IMG/VR virus record: IMGVR_UViG_3300042520_001533
Span: 1 to 23,677 of that record
Length of the DNA: 23,677 nucleotides
From: a virus
Strand: one strand, 5' to 3'
Made by a program: the position numbers and the translations under genes. Position 1 is the first letter of the stretch. Each line of letters begins with the position of its first letter. This document shows positions 1 to 5,217 of this stretch, piece by piece. Below the pieces are notes generated by a model. That model saw only the letters and a program-made list of their open reading frames with translations. It had not been told where the DNA came from and did not search any database.

Positions 1-795
1 CTCAAAGTCTTGATCATTGGCTAGGTAGAACAAGATACTATCCCTGAGATTGTTGTTATGTGTATCGGTAGCAGTGTTCATAGATCGATCTGCATCTAGT
101 TCCCCGTCATAGACAAGCCACTCAAGGTAAGCTTTGGGTATGCGGTGGTACGGCATGTTTCTAAGTGTACCCATCACGCTCATGTCCCAAGGCATTCTCT
201 CTACACATTGCAAGAGAGTGAAAGCTACACCGTCATAATCTTTGTTGATTACTTCCCCTGCTAAGTCTCTGCTTTTAAGCTTCAGATAATCTTTGTTCTT
301 TAGCATCCGTGGATTGACGAAGTGCTTACAGTCAATAGGTCTGCAATGGTTTGTCTTGAGAAGATGTCTGTCATAAGTCTTACTGATCTCAACCAAGTCT
401 TTGATTTTGAACCAGGTTTTTCCTTTCCAGTTCCTAGGCATGGTGGTGAACAACTCTGTCTTATTGTCTTGCATGTACCTCTTATATGATCTCAGTACAG
501 TGTGCGTTTTCATTCTGTTGCTGATGTATTTATCAACACGCACACCCCTGCTTCGGATATGAGGGTCACAATTGTCGGGGTTAAGAACAAAGACTCTGTT
601 CATCTTATTCCTTATCCAGTCGGCATAGATATGTCTTTGCTCCCAGCTAACAAGTAGGTCATCGTCTTTAGTAATAGGTGAGCCAGCAGTAACAACTCTG
701 TAAGTCCAGTTAGGGTTGTGCTTGTACCCTTCAATAAAATCGGCTAGAAGATTACCAGCCTTGGGCATTGCGCTATCCGATATGAGTAGTGCCAT
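1..795 (-). CDS. Unknown phage protein, 3' end beyond window
   Basis: An open frame of 265 codons without a stop runs from an ATG at 795 off the left edge, so the C-terminus is missing. The start is supported by AAGGAG six bases upstream. The visible protein begins MALLISDSAMPKAG and is rich in basic and aromatic residues, with a Cys/His-containing stretch around residues 146-153 (HCRPIDCKH) that could bind metal but matches no motif I know. No signal peptide or membrane segment is visible. It is the last minus-strand gene in the window and lies beyond two hairpin terminators (909-1014), so it is probably its own transcription unit. I do not recognise the family; that it is coding rests on the long open frame, the strong ribosome binding site and the protein-like composition. 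Confidence 0.75.
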   Translation of the reverse strand, partial: MALLISDSAMPKAGNLLADFIEGYKHNPNWTYRVVTAGSPITKDDDLLVSWEQRHIYADWIRNKMNRVFVLNPDNCDPHIRSRGVRVDKYISNRMKTHTVLRSYKRYMQDNKTELFTTMPRNWKGKTWFKIKDLVEISKTYDRHLLKTNHCRPIDCKHFVNPRMLKNKDYLKLKSRDLAGEVINKDYDGVAFTLLQCVERMPWDMSVMGTLRNMPYHRIPKAYLEWLVYDGELDADRSMNTATDTHNNNLRDSILFYLANDQDFE

Positions 796-908
796 TGTAA
801 ACTCCTTGTTTGATTTGGAATGAGTGATAAGGGAAACAAAACTAATCGAGCATGGGACAACAATACTTTTCACGGACAACAACAAGAGGCAGAACGAACC
901 GAACTAGG

Positions 909-959
909 AAAAAAGAATACCAGTAAGGACAAAAGCTTTTGCTTCTGTTCTCACTGGTA
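909..959 (-). terminator. Intrinsic terminator (long hairpin plus T-tract)
   Basis: TACCAGT at 918-924 pairs with ACTGGTA at 953-959. The stem continues inward through an imperfect pairing of AGGACAAAAGC with GCTTCTGTTCT around a TTTT loop. Read on the minus strand the hairpin is followed by TTCTTTTTT. It is the second terminator in tandem after the gene at 1022-1525 and lies upstream of the gene starting at 795. Confidence 0.6.
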
Positions 960-967
960 GTATTCGG

Positions 968-1014
968 AAAAAAAGAATGCCTTCTAGCTTGCCCTTTGAT
1001 GGGTGCTAGAAGGC
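968..1014 (-). terminator. Intrinsic terminator after the SSB-like gene
   Basis: A perfect 10-bp stem (GCCTTCTAGC at 979-988 with GCTAGAAGGC at 1005-1014) is followed on the minus strand by ATTC and seven T residues. It begins 8 bases past the stop codon of the gene at 1022-1525. Confidence 0.85.
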
Positions 1015-1021
1015 TGTTCAT

Positions 1022-1525
1022 TTAGAAGGGCATGTCGGTGCTGCCTTCTTCTTCTTTAGGTTTGTCTTTCTCTACTCTGCCATCCAACTTAAATGTTGCA
1101 ATGGTAATGTAAAGATCGGGGATATTACTAAGCAAGTTTGCCTTGCCAGTTTCTTTTGCTTTTGCTTCATTCTTTTTTACTTGAGCTTGCTTATCCTCAA
1201 GGGTGTTAACCCTTACGGTAACTTCGGTTGCTTTGCCGTTGATGAAGCCATTGCCTCTGAGTACAGGTACAACTTCACCATCTTTGTTGGTGGTTGTTCC
1301 TTCACGCAGCGCAATTAAGGGGTTCACTTCATTCATTGGTTTGTTCAAGCCTTCGCCTTCGCAGAGTACGAAGCTCTCTGCATCTTGCTTGATCCAATAG
1401 GTTTTGTTGGTGTCTCTTCCGGTGTTACCAGAAGTGAAACCGTCACCTCGTTTCCAAAGTCGAGCGAGTACATTACGCTCGGTGGCTTCGGCTGCTGAGT
1501 TATTCTTTACAAATTCTGTAAACAT
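1022..1525 (-). CDS. Candidate single-stranded DNA-binding protein
   Basis: A 167-aa acidic-tailed protein. The ATG at 1525 follows AAGGAAC. The best clue to function is the C-terminus: a Lys/Glu-rich linker followed by GSTDMPF, which resembles the conserved acidic tip (DDIPF type) by which SSB proteins recruit repair and replication partners. The body (about residues 15-145) has alternating hydrophobic segments compatible with an OB-fold, including YWIKQD, VVPVLRGNGF, TEVTVRVNTL and LYITIATFKL, but I cannot confirm the fold by eye. SSBs are usually 110-180 aa, so the length fits. It sits alone between the hairpins at 1570-1638 and a strong terminator directly downstream, implying an independent, probably early or replication-phase transcript. 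The alternative is an unrelated phage protein with a chance acidic tail. Confidence 0.5.
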   Translation of the reverse strand: MFTEFVKNNSAAEATERNVLARLWKRGDGFTSGNTGRDTNKTYWIKQDAESFVLCEGEGLNKPMNEVNPLIALREGTTTNKDGEVVPVLRGNGFINGKATEVTVRVNTLEDKQAQVKKNEAKAKETGKANLLSNIPDLYITIATFKLDGRVEKDKPKEEEGSTDMPF

Positions 1526-1569
1526 TTTAGTTCCTTTCGCTAGAGTTATTCTTGTAAGTTTTAAATGCA

Positions 1570-1638
1570 GGGGAGCTAGACTTGAATAAGTAAGAGTCTA
1601 ACTCCCCGTGCTCGTAATGTTTTTGTCTAGAACATTAC
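1570..1638. other. Two adjacent hairpins between minus-strand genes
   Basis: GGGGAGCTAGACT (1570-1582) pairs with AGTCTAACTCCCC (1595-1607), 13 bp with one G-T wobble. GTAATGTT (1614-1621) pairs with AACATTAC (1631-1638), 8 bp. They lie just beyond the stop codon of the gene at 1645-2070. Neither is followed by a good T-tract on the minus strand, so they may act as a weak terminator, an RNA 3'-end protector, or part of the leader of the gene at 1525. Confidence 0.5.
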
Positions 1639-1644
1639 GCTGAT

Positions 1645-2070
1645 TTAGTTAACAGTGATCTGGCTTGCCTCAGTTACCTTGATCTCAGGCTTGGACTTTC
1701 CGTCTTTGCCTTGGTAGGTTTGGACATGGCCTCGTACTGTTATGGTCTTGCCTTGCAAGCTTGCATAGTTCCATTGAGGACATCTGTTACGATCAATGTA
1801 GATCGTTAGCGAAGCTTGTTTGTAGTCCGTGGTGTCATTCAAGATGGTAGATTTAGGCTGCTTGGTTTTGGAGTCCAAGAAGTCTTTGCCAGACAGTACT
1901 GTAAACTTAGTTACTGCATCTTGATTCATCTTTGATGTTGCAGCCACGCTCGGTGCGACAGGAGTACCTTGGGCATAGTAATACCCGCCTCCGATAGTAG
2001 CTGCAACAATGCCAGCAGCAATCTTTTGCTTAAGGTTGCTGTTTAAAATCATAGCTTTAATGTTTTCCAT
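1645..2070 (-). CDS. Membrane-anchored OB-fold-like protein
   Basis: A 141-aa protein starting at the ATG at 2070, with AAGGA seven bases upstream. Residues about 17-33 (KIAAGIVAATIGGGYYYA) form one hydrophobic segment, either a membrane anchor or an uncleaved signal. A Pro/Ala/Thr linker follows. The C-terminal part (about 55-141) has the look of a small OB-fold: SLTIYIDRN, then LQGKTITVRGHVQTYQGK, then PEIKVTEASQITV. The pattern GK-(T/V)-V-x-V-x-G ... Y-x-G-x-PEI-x-V ... Q-I is typical of the small OB-fold domains attached to secreted bacterial proteins. This topology places the OB domain outside the cytoplasmic membrane. It is the last gene of a three-gene unit (2504, 2304, 2070). The role is unknown; superinfection or envelope functions are possible but unproven. 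Confidence 0.6.
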   Translation of the reverse strand: MENIKAMILNSNLKQKIAAGIVAATIGGGYYYAQGTPVAPSVAATSKMNQDAVTKFTVLSGKDFLDSKTKQPKSTILNDTTDYKQASLTIYIDRNRCPQWNYASLQGKTITVRGHVQTYQGKDGKSKPEIKVTEASQITVN

Positions 2071-2109
2071 CTTAGAATCCTTTTCTGATTGGGTTAGGTA
2101 GTACCAAGA

Positions 2110-2304
2110 TTAAATAACGGTCTTGGTTTCCGTTGCATCTTCTTGCTTTGGTGCAGCAGTGAAGAAGTCTTTAAGTTTTTTGAACAGGTAGTCCAGCACC
2201 AGAAATGATGCCGGAACAATGGTCAAGTCTAGCTTGCCAAACTCTCGGGTTAGCTTTATGCTTGCCGGAATAAGGCAGACTACTAGCAGTTCGATCCATC
2301 CCAT
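2110..2304 (-). CDS. Small membrane protein, unknown function
   Basis: A 64-aa protein with a very strong ribosome binding site (AAAGGAGG six bases before the ATG at 2304), overlapping the end of the upstream gene. Residues 3-17 and about 27-43 are hydrophobic, so one or two membrane passes are likely. The rest is a short charged C-terminal tail (KKLKDFF then Glu/Thr-rich). Its size and topology resemble small holin-like proteins, but nothing specific supports lysis: no endolysin is visible nearby. It is translationally coupled to the 73-aa gene upstream and precedes the OB-fold membrane protein, suggesting that these three proteins are made together. Confidence 0.6.
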   Translation of the reverse strand: MGWIELLVVCLIPASIKLTREFGKLDLTIVPASFLVLDYLFKKLKDFFTAAPKQEDATETKTVI

Positions 2305-2504
2305 TCGTATCCTCCTTTCGCCCAGAACGCTTCGGTGCGCTCCTTGCGAATGTTCATTACACGAAGGAGATCCTCTTCCCTGAGCCGATCAGGGTTACCT
2401 TCATGCCGTTTCTTTCGTAATAGTTTTAAGGCTTTTGCAAGCCTTGCTTCATAAGTCCGTTGCGACTTGCTTGTCGCAATCGTTTCTATAATCTCTACTA
2501 ACAT
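2283..2504 (-). CDS. Small basic protein, unknown function
   Basis: A 73-aa, strongly basic, helical protein with AGGAG seven bases before the ATG at 2504. It is rich in Arg and Lys (ALKLLRKKRHEGNPDRLREEDLL) and lacks a membrane segment. Composition is compatible with nucleic acid binding, but there is no recognisable motif. It is the first gene of the 2504-1645 unit and overlaps the next gene by 22 bases. Its leader (2505-2646) carries a repeat shared with other minus-strand leaders, and the terminator of the upstream unit (2647-2687) lies immediately before that leader, so transcription probably starts within 2510-2640. Confidence 0.6.
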   Translation of the reverse strand: MLVEIIETIATSKSQRTYEARLAKALKLLRKKRHEGNPDRLREEDLLRVMNIRKERTEAFWAKGGYEWDGSNC

Positions 2505-2563
2505 GCTGTACTCCTAGAGTTAGACTGGCTGGGTTAGATTCCCACAAACAGATGTGGAACAAA

Positions 2564-2590
2564 CCCCAAGACCACAAGGAGAACCGAGCG
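2564..2590 (-). repeat. Leader repeat, copy 1
   Basis: Plus-strand form CCCCAAGACCACAAGGAG and flank, about 60 bases upstream of the start at 2504. It matches copies at 3600, 4491 and 5011 with pattern CCCCAMGACNNNAAGGRG. This copy and the one at 3600 are the more diverged pair. Confidence 0.5.
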
Positions 2591-2646
2591 AAGAGAACCA
2601 ACCCTGAGACAACCCCTCTGGTTTATGTGTTTAATACTTTGAGGTT

Positions 2647-2687
2647 AAAAAGAAACCCCACAACACCTTGGAGTAGGTGTCATGGGG
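2647..2687 (-). terminator. Intrinsic terminator after the small membrane protein gene
   Basis: A 13-bp stem (CCCCACAACACCT at 2656-2668 with AGGTGTCATGGGG at 2675-2687, two G-T wobbles) is followed on the minus strand by TTTCTTTTT. It starts 12 bases after the stop at 2699. Confidence 0.85.
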
Positions 2688-2698
2688 CTGAGGAAAGG

Positions 2699-2878
2699 CT
2701 AACGAGATGCAAGCCAGAAGCAAGTGTTTGCTTCCATGAACAACAAGCCTACTGTTATTCCCAGTATCATTCCTTCGCTGAATCCATTAAAGAATAAAGC
2801 GATAGGTAGAATGGTTAGGGTCAAGCAAGCAGTAATTAAAGTACCAATGAAGGTACAGTAGTTAATAAACCTATTCAT
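2699..2878 (-). CDS. Small two-pass membrane protein
   Basis: A 59-aa, very hydrophobic protein. I chose the ATG at 2878 over a TTG one codon earlier because AAGGAG lies seven bases before the ATG. Two hydrophobic segments (about residues 8-28 and 36-54, separated by FNGFSEGM) predict a helical hairpin in the membrane. The start overlaps the end of the 165-aa gene by 8 bases, so the two are translationally coupled, and a terminator follows. Size and topology would fit a holin- or antiholin-like protein, but this is only a topological resemblance. Confidence 0.6.
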   Translation of the reverse strand: MNRFINYCTFIGTLITACLTLTILPIALFFNGFSEGMILGITVGLLFMEANTCFWLASR

Positions 2879-3368
2879 CAAGCCACTCCTTTATGCTGGA
2901 TTTAATTTTGGCTTGTTGCATTTCTGTATCATAACCTTGCAAGGTTAGATCAAAAACTAGCACATTCTTTTGCTCATCAACGAACAAAAGATACTTGCCG
3001 TCTTTGTATGTACGATCCATGTTTGCCCTATTAATATCCATAGGGTCCATGAACCATATTTCTTTCACCCTACTAGGAATTTTTTCCATCATGGATGGTG
3101 GTGGAATAAGTATATCCCTATTGCATGGATCGAATGTCCATCCATCGGGTAGGATACCTTCTTCATATTCTTTTTCCATGCTCTTAGCTATCTTGATTGC
3201 AAGAGGAAGAGGTATACCTTTTTCTTCTTCAGCTTTTACATTAGCTAAGATTTCGTTTGCATATTCTTGAGCACAATACGCATTGAGCAAGAGCATACAA
3301 GAAAGTTGGAAGCCAATAAGTACAACTAACTTTTGGCGAAAATTTACACGATGGTTTAAACTAAACAT
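2871..3368 (-). CDS. Probable exported protein, unknown function
   Basis: A 165-aa protein. The ATG at 3368 has AGGAG seven bases upstream. Residues 11-32 (KLVVLIGFQLSCMLLLNAYC) form a signal-peptide-like hydrophobic core after a basic N-terminus (NHRVNFRQK). The Cys after AY does not fit a good lipobox, so cleavage by signal peptidase I around AYCAQ, or retention as an anchor, is more likely than lipidation. The remainder is mixed and charged with no recognised motif. It overlaps both neighbours (3361-3552 upstream by 8 bases, 2699-2878 downstream by 8 bases), giving a three-gene coupled unit of one small soluble and two envelope-directed proteins. Confidence 0.65.
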   Translation of the reverse strand: MFSLNHRVNFRQKLVVLIGFQLSCMLLLNAYCAQEYANEILANVKAEEEKGIPLPLAIKIAKSMEKEYEEGILPDGWTFDPCNRDILIPPPSMMEKIPSRVKEIWFMDPMDINRANMDRTYKDGKYLLFVDEQKNVLVFDLTLQGYDTEMQQAKIKSSIKEWLDE

Positions 3369-3552
3369 TTACGATCTCCTTGGTAGATTTTAATTGGTTA
3401 TCATTCTCAGTCTGGACAACAAGTCCATTCAAGAAACGAGCGAAGTCATCGCTCGCTAAGATTGAAAACATCTTGCTGGTAGAAACATCTACCAAGCATG
3501 TCTTTTTTTCGGTGGGCACTAATCGTTCTCTAACTTTTTTAATCCTTGGCAT
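3361..3552 (-). CDS. Small basic protein, unknown function
   Basis: A 63-aa protein. The ATG at 3552 follows GGGAG by five bases; an upstream in-frame TTG lacks a comparable site. It starts MPRIKKVRERLVP, then has a hydrophobic/helical middle (FSILASDDFARFLNGLVV). No motif is recognised. It is the first gene of the unit ending at the terminator 2647-2687, and its start lies downstream of the long structured leader 3553-3922. Confidence 0.5.
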   Translation of the reverse strand: MPRIKKVRERLVPTEKKTCLVDVSTSKMFSILASDDFARFLNGLVVQTENDNQLKSTKEIVNV

Positions 3553-3599
3553 GACATCTCCCTGTGACAAAACTGTGTAAGGCTATCCACGCTGGACAA

Positions 3600-3626
3600 C
3601 CCCAAGACTAGAAGGGGAATCGAGAG
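3600..3626 (-). repeat. Leader repeat, copy 2
   Basis: Plus-strand form CCCCAAGACTAGAAGGGG and flank, about 48 bases upstream of the start at 3552. It shares the CCCCAAGAC...AAGG core with the copies at 2564, 4491 and 5011. Confidence 0.45.
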
Positions 3627-3683
3627 GGGAAGATTGAACCAAGAGACTGGCCAAGTCATTTTCCCTAGGAAAACCTCACTGTA

Positions 3684-3792
3684 AATCCTTATATGTCATA
3701 CACTTACAGCGTGTAGGTAATGATCCATAACTAATTGGCCTCACTTCTGTTAGAAAGAGGACAAGCTTATCCATTACTCCACATATAGGATT
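3684..3792. other. Multi-branched structured non-coding element
   Basis: This part of the 409-base gene-free stretch 3553-3961 folds onto itself. The outer stem pairs 3684-3696 (AATCCTTATATGT) with 3781-3792 (ACATATAGGATT), 12 bp with one bulge. Inside are a 5-bp hairpin with a 7-base loop (TACAC 3699-3703 / GTGTA 3711-3715) and a second arm starting GTAATG (3717-3722) with CATTAC (3772-3777). That arm continues through ATAA/TTAT and ends in a hairpin (CCTC..TTCT 3739-3748 / AGAA..GAGG 3752-3760). The pairings nest without conflict, which is unlikely by chance. It could be a leader RNA, a small non-coding RNA or a DNA cruciform at a replication or recombination site. The rest of the gap (3793-3922) holds a 20-base repeat; no gene is visible. 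Confidence 0.5.
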
Positions 3793-3893
3793 GACTTTGG
3801 GTTTGAATCCCCCCGACTACAAGGGTAAGCAGGGTGTACATTTGTCACGCACTCACAACAACAGCGGAGGGCGTAGCACGGAGCACGAATCCA

Positions 3894-3913
3894 GAGCGAG
3901 CGTAGCGAGTGCA
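3894..3913. repeat. 20-base leader repeat, copy 1
   Basis: GAGCGAGCGTAGCGAGTGCA differs at one position from the copy at 4540-4559. Both lie just beyond a minus-strand terminator, at the beginning of the next minus-strand leader. Both are near a GGAGCACGAA decamer (3880 and 4570). Confidence 0.6.
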
Positions 3914-3922
3914 GGGTTTGGT

Positions 3923-3954
3923 AAAAAAGAAACCCCTACCCTTGCGGGTAGAGG
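3923..3954 (-). terminator. Intrinsic terminator after the coiled-coil gene
   Basis: On the minus strand a 9-bp stem (CCTCTACCC / GGGTAGGGG, one G-T wobble) closes a GCAA tetraloop and is followed by TTTCTTTTTT. It begins 7 bases after the stop at 3962. Confidence 0.85.
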
Positions 3955-3961
3955 TAGGGGA

Positions 3962-4435
3962 TTAGATAGGCATAACCTTATCCTTTGTTCCACGCTTCAT
4001 GGTGAAGTTTTCAAGGATGAAGTTGATGCGATCATTGAGTTTGCCGATCTGATGAAAGGCAATGTTTAGCTTCTCTTGCATTTCCCAGAGTTGATCTTGC
4101 AGCACTGCTTTTTCGCTGTGAGCCAGTGGGTTTAGTGCTTCAACCTTTGGCTCTGGCATTGGTTCGCCAAGACCTACAGCTTCTTTGAAGAGCTTGTAGT
4201 AGCTCTCATAGATCATGCCTTTGTCCTTGGCCACTTGGCCTTGAAGAACCTTGATTGATTCTTCATCTCTGGCTTCAACAGCCAGCGAGTACTGAATCTC
4301 AAATTCCTTGGCCAAGGATTCAAGAGCTTTGGCATGCCCCTTGAGTTCGGTAGCAGAGCACTTCTGTGCTTTGTCTAATCGTGAACAGATGTTAACGACC
4401 TTGGATTGACTTACGGTTACGGTAGCTTCGGACAT
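3962..4435 (-). CDS. Coiled-coil protein, unknown function
   Basis: A 157-aa, mostly helical, charged protein starting at the ATG at 4435 with AGGAG six bases upstream. Residues about 20-85 (LDKAQKCSATELKGHAKALESLAKEFEI onward) and 105-145 (SEKAVLQDQLWEMQEKLNIAFHQIGKLNDRI) have heptad-like spacing and probably form coiled coils, split by a Pro-rich hinge (GEPMPEPK). No enzymatic motif or membrane segment is visible. It forms a single-gene unit between terminators at 4590-4624 and 3923-3954, with its own leader carrying two repeats. Confidence 0.65.
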   Translation of the reverse strand: MSEATVTVSQSKVVNICSRLDKAQKCSATELKGHAKALESLAKEFEIQYSLAVEARDEESIKVLQGQVAKDKGMIYESYYKLFKEAVGLGEPMPEPKVEALNPLAHSEKAVLQDQLWEMQEKLNIAFHQIGKLNDRINFILENFTMKRGTKDKVMPI

Positions 4436-4490
4436 GAGATACTCCTAGGATATTTAGTTATGGGACTTGCATGCTGAGTGCTGCAACCAT

Positions 4491-4517
4491 CCCCAAGACA
4501 TTAAGGAGTACAGTCCG
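4491..4517 (-). repeat. Leader repeat, copy 3
   Basis: ATCCCCAAGACATTAAGGAG and flank (4489-4517) matches 5009-5037 at 27 of 29 positions. It lies about 56 bases upstream of the start at 4435. Confidence 0.65.
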
Positions 4518-4539
4518 TAGACAAGTGCGTAGCCCGTGG

Positions 4540-4559
4540 GAGCGAGCGTAGCGAGCGCA
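4540..4559. repeat. 20-base leader repeat, copy 2
   Basis: GAGCGAGCGTAGCGAGCGCA is 19/20 identical to 3894-3913 and sits 31 bases beyond the terminator 4590-4624 on the minus strand. Confidence 0.6.
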
Positions 4560-4589
4560 TAATGTTAAGGGAGCACGAAGTGCGACAGG

Positions 4590-4624
4590 AAAAAAAGAAT
4601 CCCCACCACCCGAAGGTGATGAGG
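4590..4624 (-). terminator. Intrinsic terminator with TTCG loop
   Basis: On the minus strand a 10-bp stem (CCTCATCACC with GGTGGTGGGG, two G-T wobbles) closes an exceptionally stable TTCG tetraloop, followed by ATTC and seven T residues. It begins 6 bases after the stop at 4631. Confidence 0.9.
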
Positions 4625-4630
4625 ATAGTC

Positions 4631-4861
4631 TTAGTTAGATTTTCGTCCAGGGTAGATACTGCTATTTGGTCCTAGTTCCGTAGGCTCAAGCTTATACCTA
4701 ATGAAAGACGGAATAAGATTTCTTTGTTGGAAGTCCCCAGCAGAGACTACCTTAAATGGCCCAATAACGGACAGGTCTTGATAGGTTGTGCTACTTAAGT
4801 AGATTGTTTCCCCAACATGGGGATACATTCCAATTATGTTAGCTTCTATGTGGTAAAACAT
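4631..4861 (-). CDS. Small protein, unknown function
   Basis: A 76-aa protein with AAGGAG seven bases before the ATG at 4861. The sequence (MFYHIEANIIGMYPHVGETIYLSS, then VIGPFKVVSAGDF) suggests a small beta-rich fold: GETIYL followed by GPFKVV resembles an SH3-like barrel of the kind seen in many small phage proteins, but this is an impression. No membrane segment is visible. It forms a single-gene unit with a strong terminator directly after it. A hairpin (4886-4904) followed by ACATTTTTATT lies just before its ribosome binding site and may attenuate read-through from the 804-aa gene. Confidence 0.6.
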   Translation of the reverse strand: MFYHIEANIIGMYPHVGETIYLSSTTYQDLSVIGPFKVVSAGDFQQRNLIPSFIRYKLEPTELGPNSSIYPGRKSN

Positions 4862-4885
4862 TCTAACGCTCCTTAATAAAAATGT

Positions 4886-4904
4886 GCTCAGAGTCCCTCT
4901 GAGC
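4886..4904 (-). terminator. Hairpin upstream of the 76-aa gene, possible attenuator
   Basis: GCTCAGAG (4886-4893) pairs perfectly with CTCTGAGC (4897-4904). On the minus strand it is followed by ACA, five T and ATT, then directly by the AAGGAG of the gene at 4861. It could end transcription coming from the RNA-polymerase-like gene or act as a leader attenuator. Confidence 0.5.
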
Positions 4905-4910
4905 GGGGGA

Positions 4911-4985
4911 GTGTACTTGACTTCTTTGGTTGCCTAGGCTTTCGCCTACCAAACTTTGAGGGGTATTTCCTCCAAAGCCGTACAC
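4911..4985. other. Compact three-way-junction element
   Basis: A closing stem (GTGTAC 4911-4916 / GTACAC 4980-4985) encloses two hairpins that abut without a gap. Hairpin A pairs TTTGG (4925-4929) with CCAAA (4949-4953) and, beyond a bulge, TAGGC (4935-4939) with GCCTA (4944-4948) around TTTC. Hairpin B pairs CTTTG (4954-4958) with CAAAG (4973-4977) and GGGG (4960-4963) with CCTC (4969-4972) around TATTT, with one bulge. The region 4862-5217 holds no convincing gene. This looks like a folded leader or small RNA on either strand. Confidence 0.5.
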
Positions 4986-5010
4986 CTTTACATAAATTTG
5001 GGAATACAAT

Positions 5011-5037
5011 CCCCACGACATTAAGGAGTACAGTACG
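5011..5037 (-). repeat. Leader repeat, copy 4
   Basis: CCCCACGACATTAAGGAG and flank, the near-identical partner of 4491-4517. It lies about 150 bases upstream of the start at 4861, between the three-way junction and the GC-rich hairpin block. Confidence 0.65.
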
Positions 5038-5092
5038 AAAGAACGAGCCGAGTCGATTCCGTAGCTTTGACCCGCCAGAACACTGAAGCCTT

Positions 5093-5215
5093 ACTCCCCC
5101 GCAAAAGACTATCCCTAGTTCCACGGCGGGGGCTTGGAACCCCGTACCACCTAGCGTGGTAGCGTGTTACACCCCACCCCCTGCTTGCACAGGGAGTGTG
5201 TTGGGTGTCCTCCAC
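5093..5215. other. GC-rich hairpin block after the 804-aa gene
   Basis: This non-coding stretch is visibly richer in G+C than its surroundings and contains several short stems. CCCCCGC (5096-5102) pairs with GCGGGGG (5126-5132). TACCAC pairs with GTGGTA around CTAGC (about 5145-5161). CCCTG pairs with CAGGG around CTTGCA (about 5179-5194). ACTCCCCCGC at 5093-5102 is also a perfect 10-base inverted repeat of GCGGGGGAGT at 4903-4912, so the block could pair across the three-way junction. No T-tract follows, so it is not a standard terminator. Short frames here lack ribosome binding sites. Confidence 0.4.
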
Positions 5216-5217
5216 AA

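Noticed and set aside
3798-3816. GGGTTTGAATCCCC resembles a tRNA T-arm
   Set aside because: Only three pairs form in the required 5-bp stem, and no acceptor stem or anticodon arm fits around it.
5133-5147. On the minus strand CGGGG-TTCCAAGC-CCCCG looks like a tRNA T-arm
   Set aside because: The loop has eight bases with C in place of the usual purine, and no matching 5' acceptor half exists upstream.
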